From Metabacillus litoralis (lineage in GTDB: Bacteria > Bacillota > Bacilli > Bacillales > Bacillaceae), in NCBI RefSeq assembly GCF_003667825.1, contig NZ_CP033043.1, forward strand, positions 683,001-747,000: DNA of 64,000 bases, read 5' to 3'. Below the pieces are notes generated by a model. That model saw only the letters and a program-made list of their open reading frames with translations. It ran no database searches and was not told the origin of the DNA. Position 1 is the stretch's first letter. Each line of letters starts with the position of its first letter. The position numbers and the translations under genes were made by a program. This document shows positions 55,469 through 64,000 of the stretch, in pieces.

Positions 55469-56408
55469 TGGAAAATGATTGTTCAGTTGTTGAACTAACC
55501 TCAGTATTTAAATTACTACGACTAACTAATAAAAGAAAATAGCTGAATAGGCCAAACAAACAGGAAATTATAAGTGCATGAGCTAACGATACAAAAAGAT
55601 TTAACCCTGATAAAACAACAAATGCTCCGGATGTTACCTGCATACATACTAAAATAAAGGCAATCATCCAACCTTTATAAATTATTTTTTGATGTTTGTG
55701 ATACTTAAATGCGCGCCATGCGGTATATGCTATCCAAATAAAAATAATGCCCGCAGCCATTCGGTGGCCCATTTGAATCCATTCATGAAGTGTAGTCGGC
55801 AGACCACCTGCTCGTCCGCTGCACATCGGCCATTCTGGACAGGCTAGACTTGCACCTTTATGTCTAACATATGCGCCAGTGTAAACGACAACATATGAGT
55901 AGACGATAATGCCCACCATATGAAATTTCATAGTCTTATCAATTATTAATGTCTTTGAGTCAAATTTCTTATCAACTTCAAATATTAACAGTGTTAATAA
56001 CAAAACAGATGCAAAGGAAATAAGCGATATACCGAAATGAAGAGCAAGAACGGCATCTGATTGGCCCCACATAACAGCAGCAGCCCCAATTAAGGCCTGC
56101 AATACTAGAAAAAACACTGATAGTATAGCTAAGAACTTCGTTTCTCTTATATGACCTATTTGTTTCCAAGACCATATTGAGAGAATTAACACAGCTATAC
56201 CAGCAAGTCCACTAACCAAACGATGACTAAGTTCCACAACGAGTTCAAAAGTAATTTCACTCGGTACAAACTCGCCATGACATAGCGGCCAAGAATCTCC
56301 ACATCCTGCACCTGACTCAGTTTTCGTAACAAGAGCTCCGCCAATTAAAACACACAACATAATCACTGTTGTCAAAACGGCGAACCATTTAAGAGCACGT
56401 TGCAACAT
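55464..56408 (-). CDS. ctaA: Heme A synthase CtaA
   Basis: Membrane monooxygenase of 314 residues oxidising heme O to heme A, with eight helices. Cysteine pairs typical of the Bacillus enzyme are C-G-D-S-W-P-L-C and C-P-E-W-P-M-C. Heme-ligand histidines lie in E-L-S-H-R, L-H-F-G and Q-M-G-H-R. AGTAGGTG lies just before ATG 56408; TTG 56405 is also possible. Divergent from ctaB, as in B. subtilis. Confidence 0.95.
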   Translation of the reverse strand: MLQRALKWFAVLTTVIMLCVLIGGALVTKTESGAGCGDSWPLCHGEFVPSEITFELVVELSHRLVSGLAGIAVLILSIWSWKQIGHIRETKFLAILSVFFLVLQALIGAAAVMWGQSDAVLALHFGISLISFASVLLLTLLIFEVDKKFDSKTLIIDKTMKFHMVGIIVYSYVVVYTGAYVRHKGASLACPEWPMCSGRAGGLPTTLHEWIQMGHRMAAGIIFIWIAYTAWRAFKYHKHQKIIYKGWMIAFILVCMQVTSGAFVVLSGLNLFVSLAHALIISCLFGLFSYFLLLVSRSNLNTEVSSTTEQSFSK

Positions 56409-57007
56409 GTTCACCTACTTAAGTATAGTCAATTGAGATTAATAATAGAAAAAAATACTCCACCGTATCGTACACAATGTACAAGAAAAAGACAATAAAT
56501 AACGTAAAATGTTCACAAAGTTCTTAAGTTTTATGAAAAGGGTGTCAAATATAGTTTTCATACAATTTATTGATCCGTTAAAGGGGTTGAATGTGTATTA
56601 GGAGTTTGCTAGAAATAAAATGTACCTTTATTTTTATTACAATAACTATTTTTTCCTAAGAATTGAAATGGAAATTATGATAAAATAGGAAGGCTTGGTA
56701 TAGTAGTATAGTTCAAGGGGATGTATCCCTTCACAATTCCGACAAAAATACTTCATAAATTATTCACAATTTAAGAAAGAATTATGTTTTAATATCAAGT
56801 AGACCGTTTTTAAATGTTTATTTTTTTAGTATGATAAGATATAGAAAATTAGCAGGTTGCAACCGCCTTCATCTTACTTCTCTTAACTATGTTATCATAT
56901 GTAATAGAAGAGACTGCTTATTTCAAAAGCAAGTATTTTAAAGACAGGTGAAGGAATTTGAAATAGCCTAATGACATTAGGTTATATTGGGTAAGGAGGT
57001 AAATGAA
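56409..57007. other. 599-base divergent control region ctaA / ctaB
   Basis: Long A+T-rich gap with no gene that I can support. It includes a bulged hairpin AAGGG..CCCTT near 56716 and the 10-base palindrome GGTTGCAACC (56855-56864). In B. subtilis this region carries ResD-controlled promoters for both directions (established there). I could not fix the promoters here. Confidence 0.4.
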
Positions 57008-57937
57008 TTGGCAGATACAAAAGTCTTGGATGAGGCTGCCATTAAGCATCATTCAAATGATATACGTGAGACGACACTCTGGAAGGATTTCCTTTCATTA
57101 ATTAAAGTAGGGATTGTTAATTCAAATGCAATAACTACCTTTACTGGTATTTGGCTTGCTCTTTACTTTAGTGGTAAAGGATTTCTAGCTAATATTGATG
57201 TCGTACTATTTACATTACTTGGTTCTTCATTAGTAATCGCTGGATCCTGTGCAATTAATAATTACTATGACAGAGATATTGATCATTTAATGGAAAGAAC
57301 AAAGGAGCGTCCAACTGTTACTGGAAAAATGAATCCAATGCATGCATTGTGGATTGGAATCTTTCTGTTAACTGTAGGATTTGCATTAATGCTTATGACA
57401 ACGATCACTGCGACAATTATTTCGTTGGTAGGGGTTGTTACTTATATCTTTTTGTATACAATGTGGTCAAAGCGCTTATATACCATTAATACTGTTATTG
57501 GAAGTGTTTCAGGTGCTGTTCCACCTTTAATTGGATGGGCGGCAATTGACTCTAACTTAAGTGTTATGGCATGGGTACTATTTTTAATTATGTTCATTTG
57601 GCAACCACCACATTTTTTAGCTTTAGCAATGAGAAGAACAGAAGAGTATCGAGCTGCTAATATTCCAATGCTTCCTGTTGTTCATGGATTTGATGTTACG
57701 AAACGTCAAATTATGGTATGGGTTGCTTGTTTAATACCTTTGCCGTTTTACCTATATGAGCTTGGGTTGGGATTTTTAATTCTAGCAACCGCTCTTAATA
57801 TTGGGTGGGTAATAATTGGAATCAAAGGCTTTAAAAATAAAGAAATTGAAATGAAATGGGCAACAAAAATGTTTGTCTATTCAATTAACTACTTAACGAT
57901 TTTGTTTGTATCAATGGTGTTATTCACCATTATCTAA
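57008..57937 (+). CDS. ctaB: Protoheme IX farnesyltransferase (heme O synthase) CtaB
   Basis: UbiA-type prenyltransferase of 309 residues with about nine helices. The first Asp-rich motif is N-N-Y-Y-D-R-D-I-D, followed by M-E-R-T-K-E-R-P and later W-Q-P-P-H-F. The start is TTG 57008, eight bases after AAGGAGG; an ATG at 57003 is out of frame and the in-frame codon at 56987 precedes the ribosome site. First gene of the ctaBCDEF series. Confidence 0.96.
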   Translation: MADTKVLDEAAIKHHSNDIRETTLWKDFLSLIKVGIVNSNAITTFTGIWLALYFSGKGFLANIDVVLFTLLGSSLVIAGSCAINNYYDRDIDHLMERTKERPTVTGKMNPMHALWIGIFLLTVGFALMLMTTITATIISLVGVVTYIFLYTMWSKRLYTINTVIGSVSGAVPPLIGWAAIDSNLSVMAWVLFLIMFIWQPPHFLALAMRRTEEYRAANIPMLPVVHGFDVTKRQIMVWVACLIPLPFYLYELGLGFLILATALNIGWVIIGIKGFKNKEIEMKWATKMFVYSINYLTILFVSMVLFTII

Positions 57938-58027
57938 TTGTGAAATTCTTTCTTAAAAAGAATTTATTTATACAAGAGTTCCTGTAAAAATTGATAGGAC
58001 TTTAAATTACTGAAAGAGGGGTTTGAT

Positions 58028-59113
58028 TTGGCTATGAGAAAATGGCTGACAAAATGGCGTCTGTTTTCACTTTTCGCAGTTATGACGCTTGTCTTAGCCG
58101 GCTGCGGTGAACCGTTTCTTTCCACGCTTAAACCTGCTGGTGAAGTAGCGGATATGCAGTACGACATCATGGTATTAAGTACTTTAGTTATGGTCGTCGT
58201 TATTGCAATCGTAACGGTAATCTTCATTTATGTTGTAATGAAATTCCGTAGAAGCAAAACGGGAGAAGACAACATTCCTGTACAAGTTGAAGGGAATCAT
58301 AAGCTAGAAATCATTTGGACTGTTATTCCTATTTTGTTACTTCTTGTCTTAGCTGTGCCTGTGGTATCTGCAACATTTAAACTTGCAGAGGTGGATGCTA
58401 TCGATGACGAGAATCGAAAACCAGAAGACGCGATCGTGGTAAATGTTCGTGCAAATCTATACTGGTGGGAATTTGAATATCCTGATTACGGAGTAATTAC
58501 GAGTCAAGATTTAGTCGTTCCAACTGATGAGAAAGTTTACTTTAACTTAATTGCTTCAGATGTTAAGCACTCATTCTGGATTCCATCAATTGGTGGTAAG
58601 ATGGATACGAACGTAGACAATGTAAACCAAATGTGGTTAAAGTTTGATTCAGCAAGAGCTGACCAAGCTGGTGAGTATTTCTATGGTAAATGTGCTGAAC
58701 TTTGTGGACCTTCACACGGATTAATGGACTTTAAAGTAAAAGCTATTTCCAGAGACGAATTTGACCAATGGATCTCTGGCATGGAAAATGCTAAAGCCGT
58801 TGCATCAACTGATTTAGCAAAACAAGGTGAGCAATTATTCGAAGAAAAAGGATGTATTGCTTGTCATGCTGTTTCTCCTACTGATGAGAGACCAGCAGCT
58901 GCAAGAACTGCTCCAAACTTAGCAACATTTGGAGAGCGTGCTCGTGTAGCAGGTGTTCTTGAACACAATGCTAAGACCGTTCGTGCCTGGTTAGAAGATC
59001 CTGAAGCTTACAAGCCAGGAAATAAAATGACTGGTACTTATCCAGAATTGAATGATCAAGAGTTGGATGCTCTAACTGAATATTTAATGGGACTTAAAGT
59101 CTCAAGTAATTAA
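58028..59113 (+). CDS. ctaC: Cytochrome caa3 oxidase subunit II (lipoprotein with cytochrome c domain)
   Basis: 361 residues. A lipobox L-A-G-C follows the signal. Two membrane helices (about 45-70 and 93-115) precede the CuA domain with C-A-E-L-C-G-P-S-H, and a fused cytochrome c domain has C276-I-A-C-H280 with the axial Met in G-N-K-M-T-G. This fusion defines a caa3-type enzyme taking electrons directly from cytochrome c. TTG start behind GAGGGG. Confidence 0.96.
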   Translation: MAMRKWLTKWRLFSLFAVMTLVLAGCGEPFLSTLKPAGEVADMQYDIMVLSTLVMVVVIAIVTVIFIYVVMKFRRSKTGEDNIPVQVEGNHKLEIIWTVIPILLLLVLAVPVVSATFKLAEVDAIDDENRKPEDAIVVNVRANLYWWEFEYPDYGVITSQDLVVPTDEKVYFNLIASDVKHSFWIPSIGGKMDTNVDNVNQMWLKFDSARADQAGEYFYGKCAELCGPSHGLMDFKVKAISRDEFDQWISGMENAKAVASTDLAKQGEQLFEEKGCIACHAVSPTDERPAAARTAPNLATFGERARVAGVLEHNAKTVRAWLEDPEAYKPGNKMTGTYPELNDQELDALTEYLMGLKVSSN

Positions 59114-59144
59114 TTAAGAGCTAAATGAAAAGGGAGGTAACACT

Positions 59145-61010
59145 GTGAGCACGTTAACTCAGAAAAAAGGGGTCGGCGCTGTTCTTTGGGACTATCTCAC
59201 AACGGTAGACCATAAGAAAATCGCTATCCTTTACCTGATATCCGGTGGCTTCTTCTTCCTTGTTGGTGGATTAGAAGCAATGATGATCCGCATTCAGCTA
59301 GCCGTTCCGAACAATGATTTTGTTAGTGCTGGTTTATACAATGAAGTGTTAACAATGCACGGAACGACAATGATATTTTTAGCTGCAATGCCTTTATTAT
59401 TCGCATTAATGAATGCGGTTGTACCATTACAAATTGGTGCTCGTGACGTAGCATTTCCATTCTTAAACTCTTTAGGTTTTTGGTTATTCTTCTTTGGTGG
59501 AGTATTCTTAAACTTAAGTTGGTTTTTAGGAGGAGCACCTGACGCAGGTTGGACGTCATATGCATCTTTAGCGTTAGAATCACCAGGACATGGTGTTGAT
59601 TTTTACTTATTAGGTTTACAGGTTTCAGGTCTAGGTACGTTGATAGCTGGGATTAACTTCCTAGTAACGATCATTAACATGCGTGCACCTGGAATGACTT
59701 ACATGCGTATGCCATTATTTACATGGACTACATTTGTAGCTTCTGCACTTATTTTATTTGCTTTCCCTGCATTAACAGTAGGATTAGCATTTCTAATGTT
59801 TGATCGTTTATTTGGTACTGCTTTCTTTAACCCTGCTTTAGGCGGTAACACAGTAATTTTCGAACATATTTTCTGGATTTTTGGACACCCTGAAGTATAT
59901 ATCTTAGTATTACCTGCTTTCGGTATTTTCTCAGATATTCTTCCGGTTTTCGCAAGAAAGCGTTTGTTCGGATATTCATCAATGGTATTTGCGACCGTTT
60001 TAATTGGTTTCCTTGGGTTCATGGTATGGGCTCACCATATGTTTACAACTGGTTTAGGACCAATTGCAAATGCTATTTTCGCGGTAGCTACTATGGCAAT
60101 CGCTGTACCAACAGGTATTAAAATTTTCAACTGGCTATTTACAATTTGGGGAGGATCTATTAAATTTACGTCCCCGATGGTATGGTCTGTAGCATTTATT
60201 CCTACATTCGTTATGGGTGGAGTAACAGGTGTAATGCTTGCTATGGCTGCAGCTGACTATCAATACCATGATAGTTACTTTGTAGTAGCTCATTTCCACT
60301 ATGTAATTGTAGGTGGGGTAGTATTCTCATTATTTGCTGGTGCTATTTACTGGTGGCCAACAATGTTTGGTAAATTGTTAAACGAAAAGTTAAACATGGT
60401 AATCTTTGTTTTATTCTTTACTGGTTTCCATTTAACTTTCTTTATCCAACATTTCTTAGGCTTAATGGGTATGCCTCGTCGTGTATTCACATTCTTACCT
60501 GGTCAAGGCTTAGATACAGGAAACTTTATTAGTACAATCGGTGCTTTCTTAATGGCAGCTGGAACAATTCTTTTACTTATCAATATTGTCTACACGGCAG
60601 TAAAAGGTAAAAAAGTTGGCAGAGATCCATGGGGAGACGGTCGTACACTTGAGTGGGCGATTTCATCACCACCACCTGAGTATAACTTTAAACAAACTCC
60701 ACTTGTTCGTGGATTAGATGCTCTTTGGATTGAGAAGATGGAAGGAAATAAAGAAATGACACCAGCTGAACCACTTGGTGACATTCATATGCCTAACGGA
60801 TCAATCCTACCGTTTATTATGTCATTTGGATTATTTATTGTATCATTTGGATTAATGTACCGTGAGGATTACAGTTGGGGACTTCCTGCGATAATTGTAG
60901 GTTTCATTATTACTTTCGCATGTATGTTCTTACGTTCTGTTATTGATGATCATGGATATCATATCCATAAAGAGGACTTACTTAATGAAGATAAAGGAGG
61001 GAAAGCGTAA
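59145..61010 (+). CDS. ctaD: Cytochrome caa3 oxidase subunit I
   Basis: 621-residue heme-copper oxidase core with 12 to 14 helices. The low-spin heme ligand region is L-T-M-H-G-T-T-M. The CuB/Tyr-His crosslink segment is G-H-P-E-V-Y-I-L and the heme a3 region is H-F-H-Y-V. Proton-pumping K-channel residues are preserved. GTG start behind AAGGGAGG. Its stop overlaps the ctaE start by one base. Confidence 0.97.
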   Translation: MSTLTQKKGVGAVLWDYLTTVDHKKIAILYLISGGFFFLVGGLEAMMIRIQLAVPNNDFVSAGLYNEVLTMHGTTMIFLAAMPLLFALMNAVVPLQIGARDVAFPFLNSLGFWLFFFGGVFLNLSWFLGGAPDAGWTSYASLALESPGHGVDFYLLGLQVSGLGTLIAGINFLVTIINMRAPGMTYMRMPLFTWTTFVASALILFAFPALTVGLAFLMFDRLFGTAFFNPALGGNTVIFEHIFWIFGHPEVYILVLPAFGIFSDILPVFARKRLFGYSSMVFATVLIGFLGFMVWAHHMFTTGLGPIANAIFAVATMAIAVPTGIKIFNWLFTIWGGSIKFTSPMVWSVAFIPTFVMGGVTGVMLAMAAADYQYHDSYFVVAHFHYVIVGGVVFSLFAGAIYWWPTMFGKLLNEKLNMVIFVLFFTGFHLTFFIQHFLGLMGMPRRVFTFLPGQGLDTGNFISTIGAFLMAAGTILLLINIVYTAVKGKKVGRDPWGDGRTLEWAISSPPPEYNFKQTPLVRGLDALWIEKMEGNKEMTPAEPLGDIHMPNGSILPFIMSFGLFIVSFGLMYREDYSWGLPAIIVGFIITFACMFLRSVIDDHGYHIHKEDLLNEDKGGKA

Positions 61011-61636
61011 TGGCATCTGTTGAAGAAAAATTAACAGCAGAAAATTTCCCTGCTTCGCCTGAAAAGTCAACCCTTGAAGGCAAAAATAAATTTACTGGCT
61101 TTTGGTTATTCCTTGGTGGAGAGACAGTACTCTTTGCAACTCTTTTTGCAACTTTCTTAGCTTTAAGAGAATCTACTGCAGGTGGAGCTACCACACAAGA
61201 GTTATTTGAAATTCCTCTTGTATTTGCAGCAACGATGTTACTTTTAACATCAAGTTTAACTAGTGTATATGCAATGTACCATATGAAAAACTTCAATTTT
61301 GGTAAAATGCAACTTTGGTTAATCATTACTGTTCTATTAGGATTAGCATTCTTGATTTTAGAAATTTATGAGTTTAATCATTATGTACACGAATTTGAAT
61401 TCACAATTACTAGTAGTGCACTTGGGTCTTCTTTCTACACGCTAGTAGGAACACACGGACTTCACGTTGCTTTTGGTCTATTATGGATTACTACCTTAAT
61501 TGTTCGAAATGCAAAACGTGGTTTAAGTTTGTATAATGCACCTAAATATTATGTTGCAAGTTTATATTGGCACTTTATTGATGTTGTTTGGGTGTTCATT
61601 TTCACTGTTGTATACTTAATGGGAATGGTGGGATAA
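61010..61636 (+). CDS. ctaE: Cytochrome caa3 oxidase subunit III
   Basis: 208-residue membrane subunit with five helices. Characteristic segments are W-L-F-L-G-G-E-T-V-L-F-A-T, G-T-H-G-L-H-V and Y-W-H-F-I-D-V-V-W. The ribosome site GGAGGG is inside the end of ctaD. Confidence 0.96.
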   Translation: MASVEEKLTAENFPASPEKSTLEGKNKFTGFWLFLGGETVLFATLFATFLALRESTAGGATTQELFEIPLVFAATMLLLTSSLTSVYAMYHMKNFNFGKMQLWLIITVLLGLAFLILEIYEFNHYVHEFEFTITSSALGSSFYTLVGTHGLHVAFGLLWITTLIVRNAKRGLSLYNAPKYYVASLYWHFIDVVWVFIFTVVYLMGMVG

Positions 61637-61640
61637 ACTG

Positions 61641-61973
61641 ATGGCAAATAATCATAATTCAACAAACCCTAAAGTAGACCTTGCTTATCGTCGTAAAAAA
61701 AATGCAGAGGATATGAAACATCAGGTTGTAACATTTGCCATGATGATTTTCTTAACAATCGTTGCGTTTATTGCTGTAGGATATGATGGAATTGCTGAAT
61801 GGTTCAAGATTCCTTTTATCATTACGCTTGCAGTGATTCAAGTCATTTTTCAGCTTTACTACTTTATGCATATGAGTCATAAAGGACATGAAACTCCAGC
61901 ATTATTTCTTTTTTCAGGTGTAGGAGTAGCTGGCTTAACAGTTTTAGCTTTCGTTACGATCATTTGGTGGTAA
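61641..61973 (+). CDS. ctaF: Cytochrome caa3 oxidase subunit IV (IVB)
   Basis: 110 residues with three helices. The conserved F-Q-L-Y-Y-F-M-H-M-S-H-K-G-H segment near residue 75 identifies the prokaryotic COX4 family. Four bases after ctaE; followed by a terminator. Confidence 0.95.
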   Translation: MANNHNSTNPKVDLAYRRKKNAEDMKHQVVTFAMMIFLTIVAFIAVGYDGIAEWFKIPFIITLAVIQVIFQLYYFMHMSHKGHETPALFLFSGVGVAGLTVLAFVTIIWW

Positions 61974-61984
61974 TGAAAACAATG

Positions 61985-62021
61985 AAGAGCAATTGGCATT
62001 TATGCTGATTGCTCTTTCTTT
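61985..62021 (+). terminator. Terminator of the ctaBCDEF group
   Basis: AAGAGCAAT..GGCAT / ATGC..ATTGCTCTT stem with an internal mismatch and a short T-rich tail. Confidence 0.82.
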
Positions 62022-62240
62022 ATCCATTAATAGTTAAAACCCCCATCTGGACTGAATATAATTGGTTAGATGTATTATAAATCGCCTTAATAGAGAAGGT
62101 ATATAGATAAATATCATGCTCTCTTAGAGTGTTATCAATAATAAACCTCAATGTATTTGTCATAGAACGTTCATTGATACGCTATGAACTAAAAGTGTAT
62201 AATAAATGCTGAAAGACTAGCTTAAGGAGCTGACTTAAAG

Positions 62241-63143
62241 ATGAGCTTTGATATATTTGGATTTCGTGCCTTATGGAGTCCGTATTTTTTCATTGTTTTA
62301 CTTTTGATTGTAGCCATCTATTTTTTGATAATTGGACCCTGGCGAACTAAGTTTGAAGATAGTTCTCCTGTTTCAAATAAACAAAAAGCACTTTTTGTCA
62401 CGGCTATACTGTTTCTCTATATTAGTAAAGGAAGTCCAGTTGATCTTCTTGGTCACATTATGTTTAGTGCACATATGACACAGATGGCAGTATTATATTT
62501 AGTTGTACCCCCATTTCTTATTTTGGGAGTACCGGATTGGTTATGGAGATCAATATTATATCGTCCAGTAATAAAGCCTATAATGAAAGTGTTAACGAAT
62601 CCAATCATAGCTTTGATTGTATTCAATGGAGTTTTCTCACTTTATCATGTTCCGTTAGTTTTTGATTTTGTGAAAACTGATTCATTGTATCACGCGATCA
62701 TGACGACAGCTATTTTTATCGGTGCTATGTGTATGTGGTGGCCATTATTAAATACATTATCAGATTGGAAATCGCTTACAGGTATAAAAAAAGTAGGATA
62801 TATTTTTGCTGATGGAGTCTTATTAACACCTGCATGTGCACTTATTATTTTTGCTAATGACCCACTTTATTTAACTTATTCCGAGCCACAAGCATGGATT
62901 AATGCATTACAATTATGTGTTCCAGCTGATATGTTAGCTGGATTAAATCTTACTGGTCCTGATATGTTTAATACATTACCACTTGTTGAGGATCAACAGC
63001 TTGGTGGAGTGTTAATGAAAATCATCCAAGAAATTGTTTATGGGACAATTCTTGCTTATATCTTTTTTAAATGGGCAGGTAGCGAGAGACGAAAAGATGA
63101 ACTAGAATTGAAAAAGAACTTGTCTCCAGAGCCAGTAAAATAA
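62241..63143 (+). CDS. ctaG: Cytochrome c oxidase assembly factor CtaG (caa3_CtaG family)
   Basis: 300-residue membrane protein with about seven helices, needed for active caa3 oxidase in B. subtilis, probably in copper delivery. Conserved blocks are [17 protein letters not shown], and [14 protein letters not shown] precedes the ATG. Separated from ctaF by a terminator, so it has its own or readthrough transcription. Confidence 0.94.
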   Translation: MSFDIFGFRALWSPYFFIVLLLIVAIYFLIIGPWRTKFEDSSPVSNKQKALFVTAILFLYISKGSPVDLLGHIMFSAHMTQMAVLYLVVPPFLILGVPDWLWRSILYRPVIKPIMKVLTNPIIALIVFNGVFSLYHVPLVFDFVKTDSLYHAIMTTAIFIGAMCMWWPLLNTLSDWKSLTGIKKVGYIFADGVLLTPACALIIFANDPLYLTYSEPQAWINALQLCVPADMLAGLNLTGPDMFNTLPLVEDQQLGGVLMKIIQEIVYGTILAYIFFKWAGSERRKDELELKKNLSPEPVK

Positions 63144-63158
63144 TATATGAATGATTGT

Positions 63159-63192
63159 AGGCTGACAGCTGACATCTTATATCCGTCAGCCT
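63159..63192 (+). terminator. Hairpin after ctaG
   Basis: AGGCTGAC (63159-63166) and GTCAGCCT (63185-63192); a weak T tail, so possibly only partial termination. Confidence 0.5.
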
Positions 63193-63228
63193 TACATAAG
63201 TATTTTAAGTTATAAGAGAGGAAGAGCC

Positions 63229-63696
63229 ATGAATACATCATTACCGATTTTACCAACAATAAGTACGTCCTTTATCGTGATTAGTGCGATTTTTGTAGCA
63301 ATTGGTTGGTACCTAATTAAACAACGAAAAATTGAAGCACATATGAAGGTAATGTTTTTAGCAGCCATATCAGCTATCATTTTCTTTGTTATATATGCTT
63401 CCCGCACAATTTTTATCGGCAATACTGCTTTCGGTGGTCCAGATGAGTTAAAGATTTATTATACAATTTTTCTTATCTTCCATATAACATTAGCAACGGT
63501 TGGAGCTGTACTAGGTATTATTTCTTTAATTACTGGTTACAAAAAAAACTATGCGAAACATCGAAAACTTGGTCCGATAACAAGTATTGTTTGGTTTTTT
63601 ACAGCCATCACGGGAGTTGCAGTTTATTTACTTTTATATGTTTTTTATCACGGTGGAGAAACAACGTCAGTCATTAAAGCAATCTTAGGGTTTTAA
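63229..63696 (+). CDS. DUF420 membrane protein (CtaM/YozB-like)
   Basis: 155 residues with four helices and conserved histidines (E-A-H-M-K-V-M-F, I-F-H-I-T-L-A, K-H-R-K-L-G). This is the DUF420 family; the S. aureus member CtaM is needed for aa3-type oxidase function, and members often adjoin oxidase genes. GAGAGGAAGAG before the ATG. Context after ctaG supports an oxidase-assembly role; inference. Confidence 0.88.
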   Translation: MNTSLPILPTISTSFIVISAIFVAIGWYLIKQRKIEAHMKVMFLAAISAIIFFVIYASRTIFIGNTAFGGPDELKIYYTIFLIFHITLATVGAVLGIISLITGYKKNYAKHRKLGPITSIVWFFTAITGVAVYLLLYVFYHGGETTSVIKAILGF

Positions 63697-63705
63697 ACAT
63701 ATTTT

Positions 63706-63749
63706 AAGGGTGGGTTAGAATAAAATGTTCTAAACCGCCTTTTTTTATT
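63706..63749 (+). terminator. Terminator after the DUF420 gene
   Basis: AAGGGTGGGTTAGAA pairs with TTCTAAACCGCCTT with one bulge; seven T follow. Confidence 0.85.
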
Positions 63750-63861
63750 GTTTTGAAACAAGAAAAGTATTGCGAAGGTACCATGTATGATAAGTGCTGT
63801 AATTCACTTAGTATTTACTTCTTTTCATGATGTTAAAATCAATCAGAGGGGAGAGAATGGC

Positions 63862-64000
63862 TTGATTGAAATTTTAACAAACCGGTTAATGATTGTTCCT
63901 TGTTCACTTGATATTGCTAAATCATTAGTATTTCATAGAAAAGAATTAGATAAACGTTCACCCATTGAAATCCCAAAAAGCTGGCCATCTTCTTATGTAC
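63862..64000 (+). CDS. GNAT-type N-acetyltransferase (start only, runs off the window)
   Basis: Begins with TTG 63862 behind GGGGAGAG; the ATG at 63857 is out of frame and stops at once. The 46 visible residues (I-E-I-L-T-N-R-L-M-I-V-P-C-S, then R-S-P-I-E-I-P-K-S-W-P) resemble the N-terminus of RimJ/RimL-type acetyltransferases. The catalytic part is outside the window. Confidence 0.7.
   Translation, partial: MIEILTNRLMIVPCSLDIAKSLVFHRKELDKRSPIEIPKSWPSSYV

Noticed and set aside
59699..60022. Minus-strand frame of 107 codons inside ctaD
   Set aside because: Shadow of the oxidase subunit I gene; no ribosome site or similarity.

Overview
The window is a stretch of chromosome from a low-GC, endospore-forming Firmicute of the family Bacillaceae, a Bacillus or Metabacillus-like organism. 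This rests on codon and base composition, strong GGAGG ribosome sites, frequent TTG/GTG starts, sporulation genes (a CotF-type coat protein, YjcZ, YlaJ) and gene order. From about 3.6 kb to the end, the order follows the B. subtilis segment ykpA - ykpB - ampS - ykpC - mreBH - ktrC - rnjA/rpoY - defB - ykyA - pdhABCD - slp - SR1 - speA - yktA - yktB - ykzI - yktC - ylaF - typA - ylaH - ylaI - ylaJ - ylaK - ylaL - ylaN - ftsW - pycA - ctaA - ctaBCDEFG. Most symbols below come from recognising the protein and its place in this order, by memory and not by database search.

Layout. 0-3.4 kb: the N-terminal part of a CstA carbon-starvation/pyruvate transporter with a cre-like site upstream, a LysE exporter with a CPBP protease, a small membrane protein and a CotF-like coat protein. 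3.6-14.4 kb: an ABC-F protein, a LytST two-component system, a PanE-like reductase, a CobW GTPase, aminopeptidase AmpS, an acyl-CoA dehydrogenase, the small protein YkpC and the actin-like MreBH. 14.4-20.8 kb: a non-syntenic block of immune inhibitor A protease, RecQ with a C-terminal HTH extension, and an AbrB-type membrane protein. 21-26 kb: KtrC, RNase J1 with RpoY, a 23-codon basic peptide gene, a DMT exporter, peptide deformylase and YjcZ. 26.4-33 kb: lipoprotein YkyA, the pyruvate dehydrogenase operon behind a long leader, and lipoprotein Slp. 33.2-36.5 kb: an accessory patch with a BCCT transporter remnant and two paralogous genes built from an unusual helical-repeat module. 36.6-45 kb: the SR1/SR1P dual-function RNA, SpeA, YktA/YktB/YkzI/YktC and TypA. 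45-51.8 kb: the yla cluster and ftsW. 52-64 kb: pyruvate carboxylase and the heme A / cytochrome caa3 oxidase genes ctaA and ctaBCDEFG, then a DUF420 protein and the start of a GNAT gene.

Functional themes. Pyruvate recurs: possible uptake (CstA), possible sensing (LytST), oxidation (PDH), carboxylation (PycA) and the glycolysis-linked SR1. Respiration (heme O/A synthesis plus caa3 oxidase) and RNA turnover/transcription (RNase J1, RpoY) are also present. No tRNA, rRNA, CRISPR array, insertion sequence or prophage was recognised. The least explained parts are the triple-module protein at 34219-35940 and its single-module paralogue, the 23-aa basic peptide gene at 23850-23921, the apparent single-base frameshift at the end of ylaH, the structured region before pdhA, and a dispersed intergenic hairpin repeat present twice.
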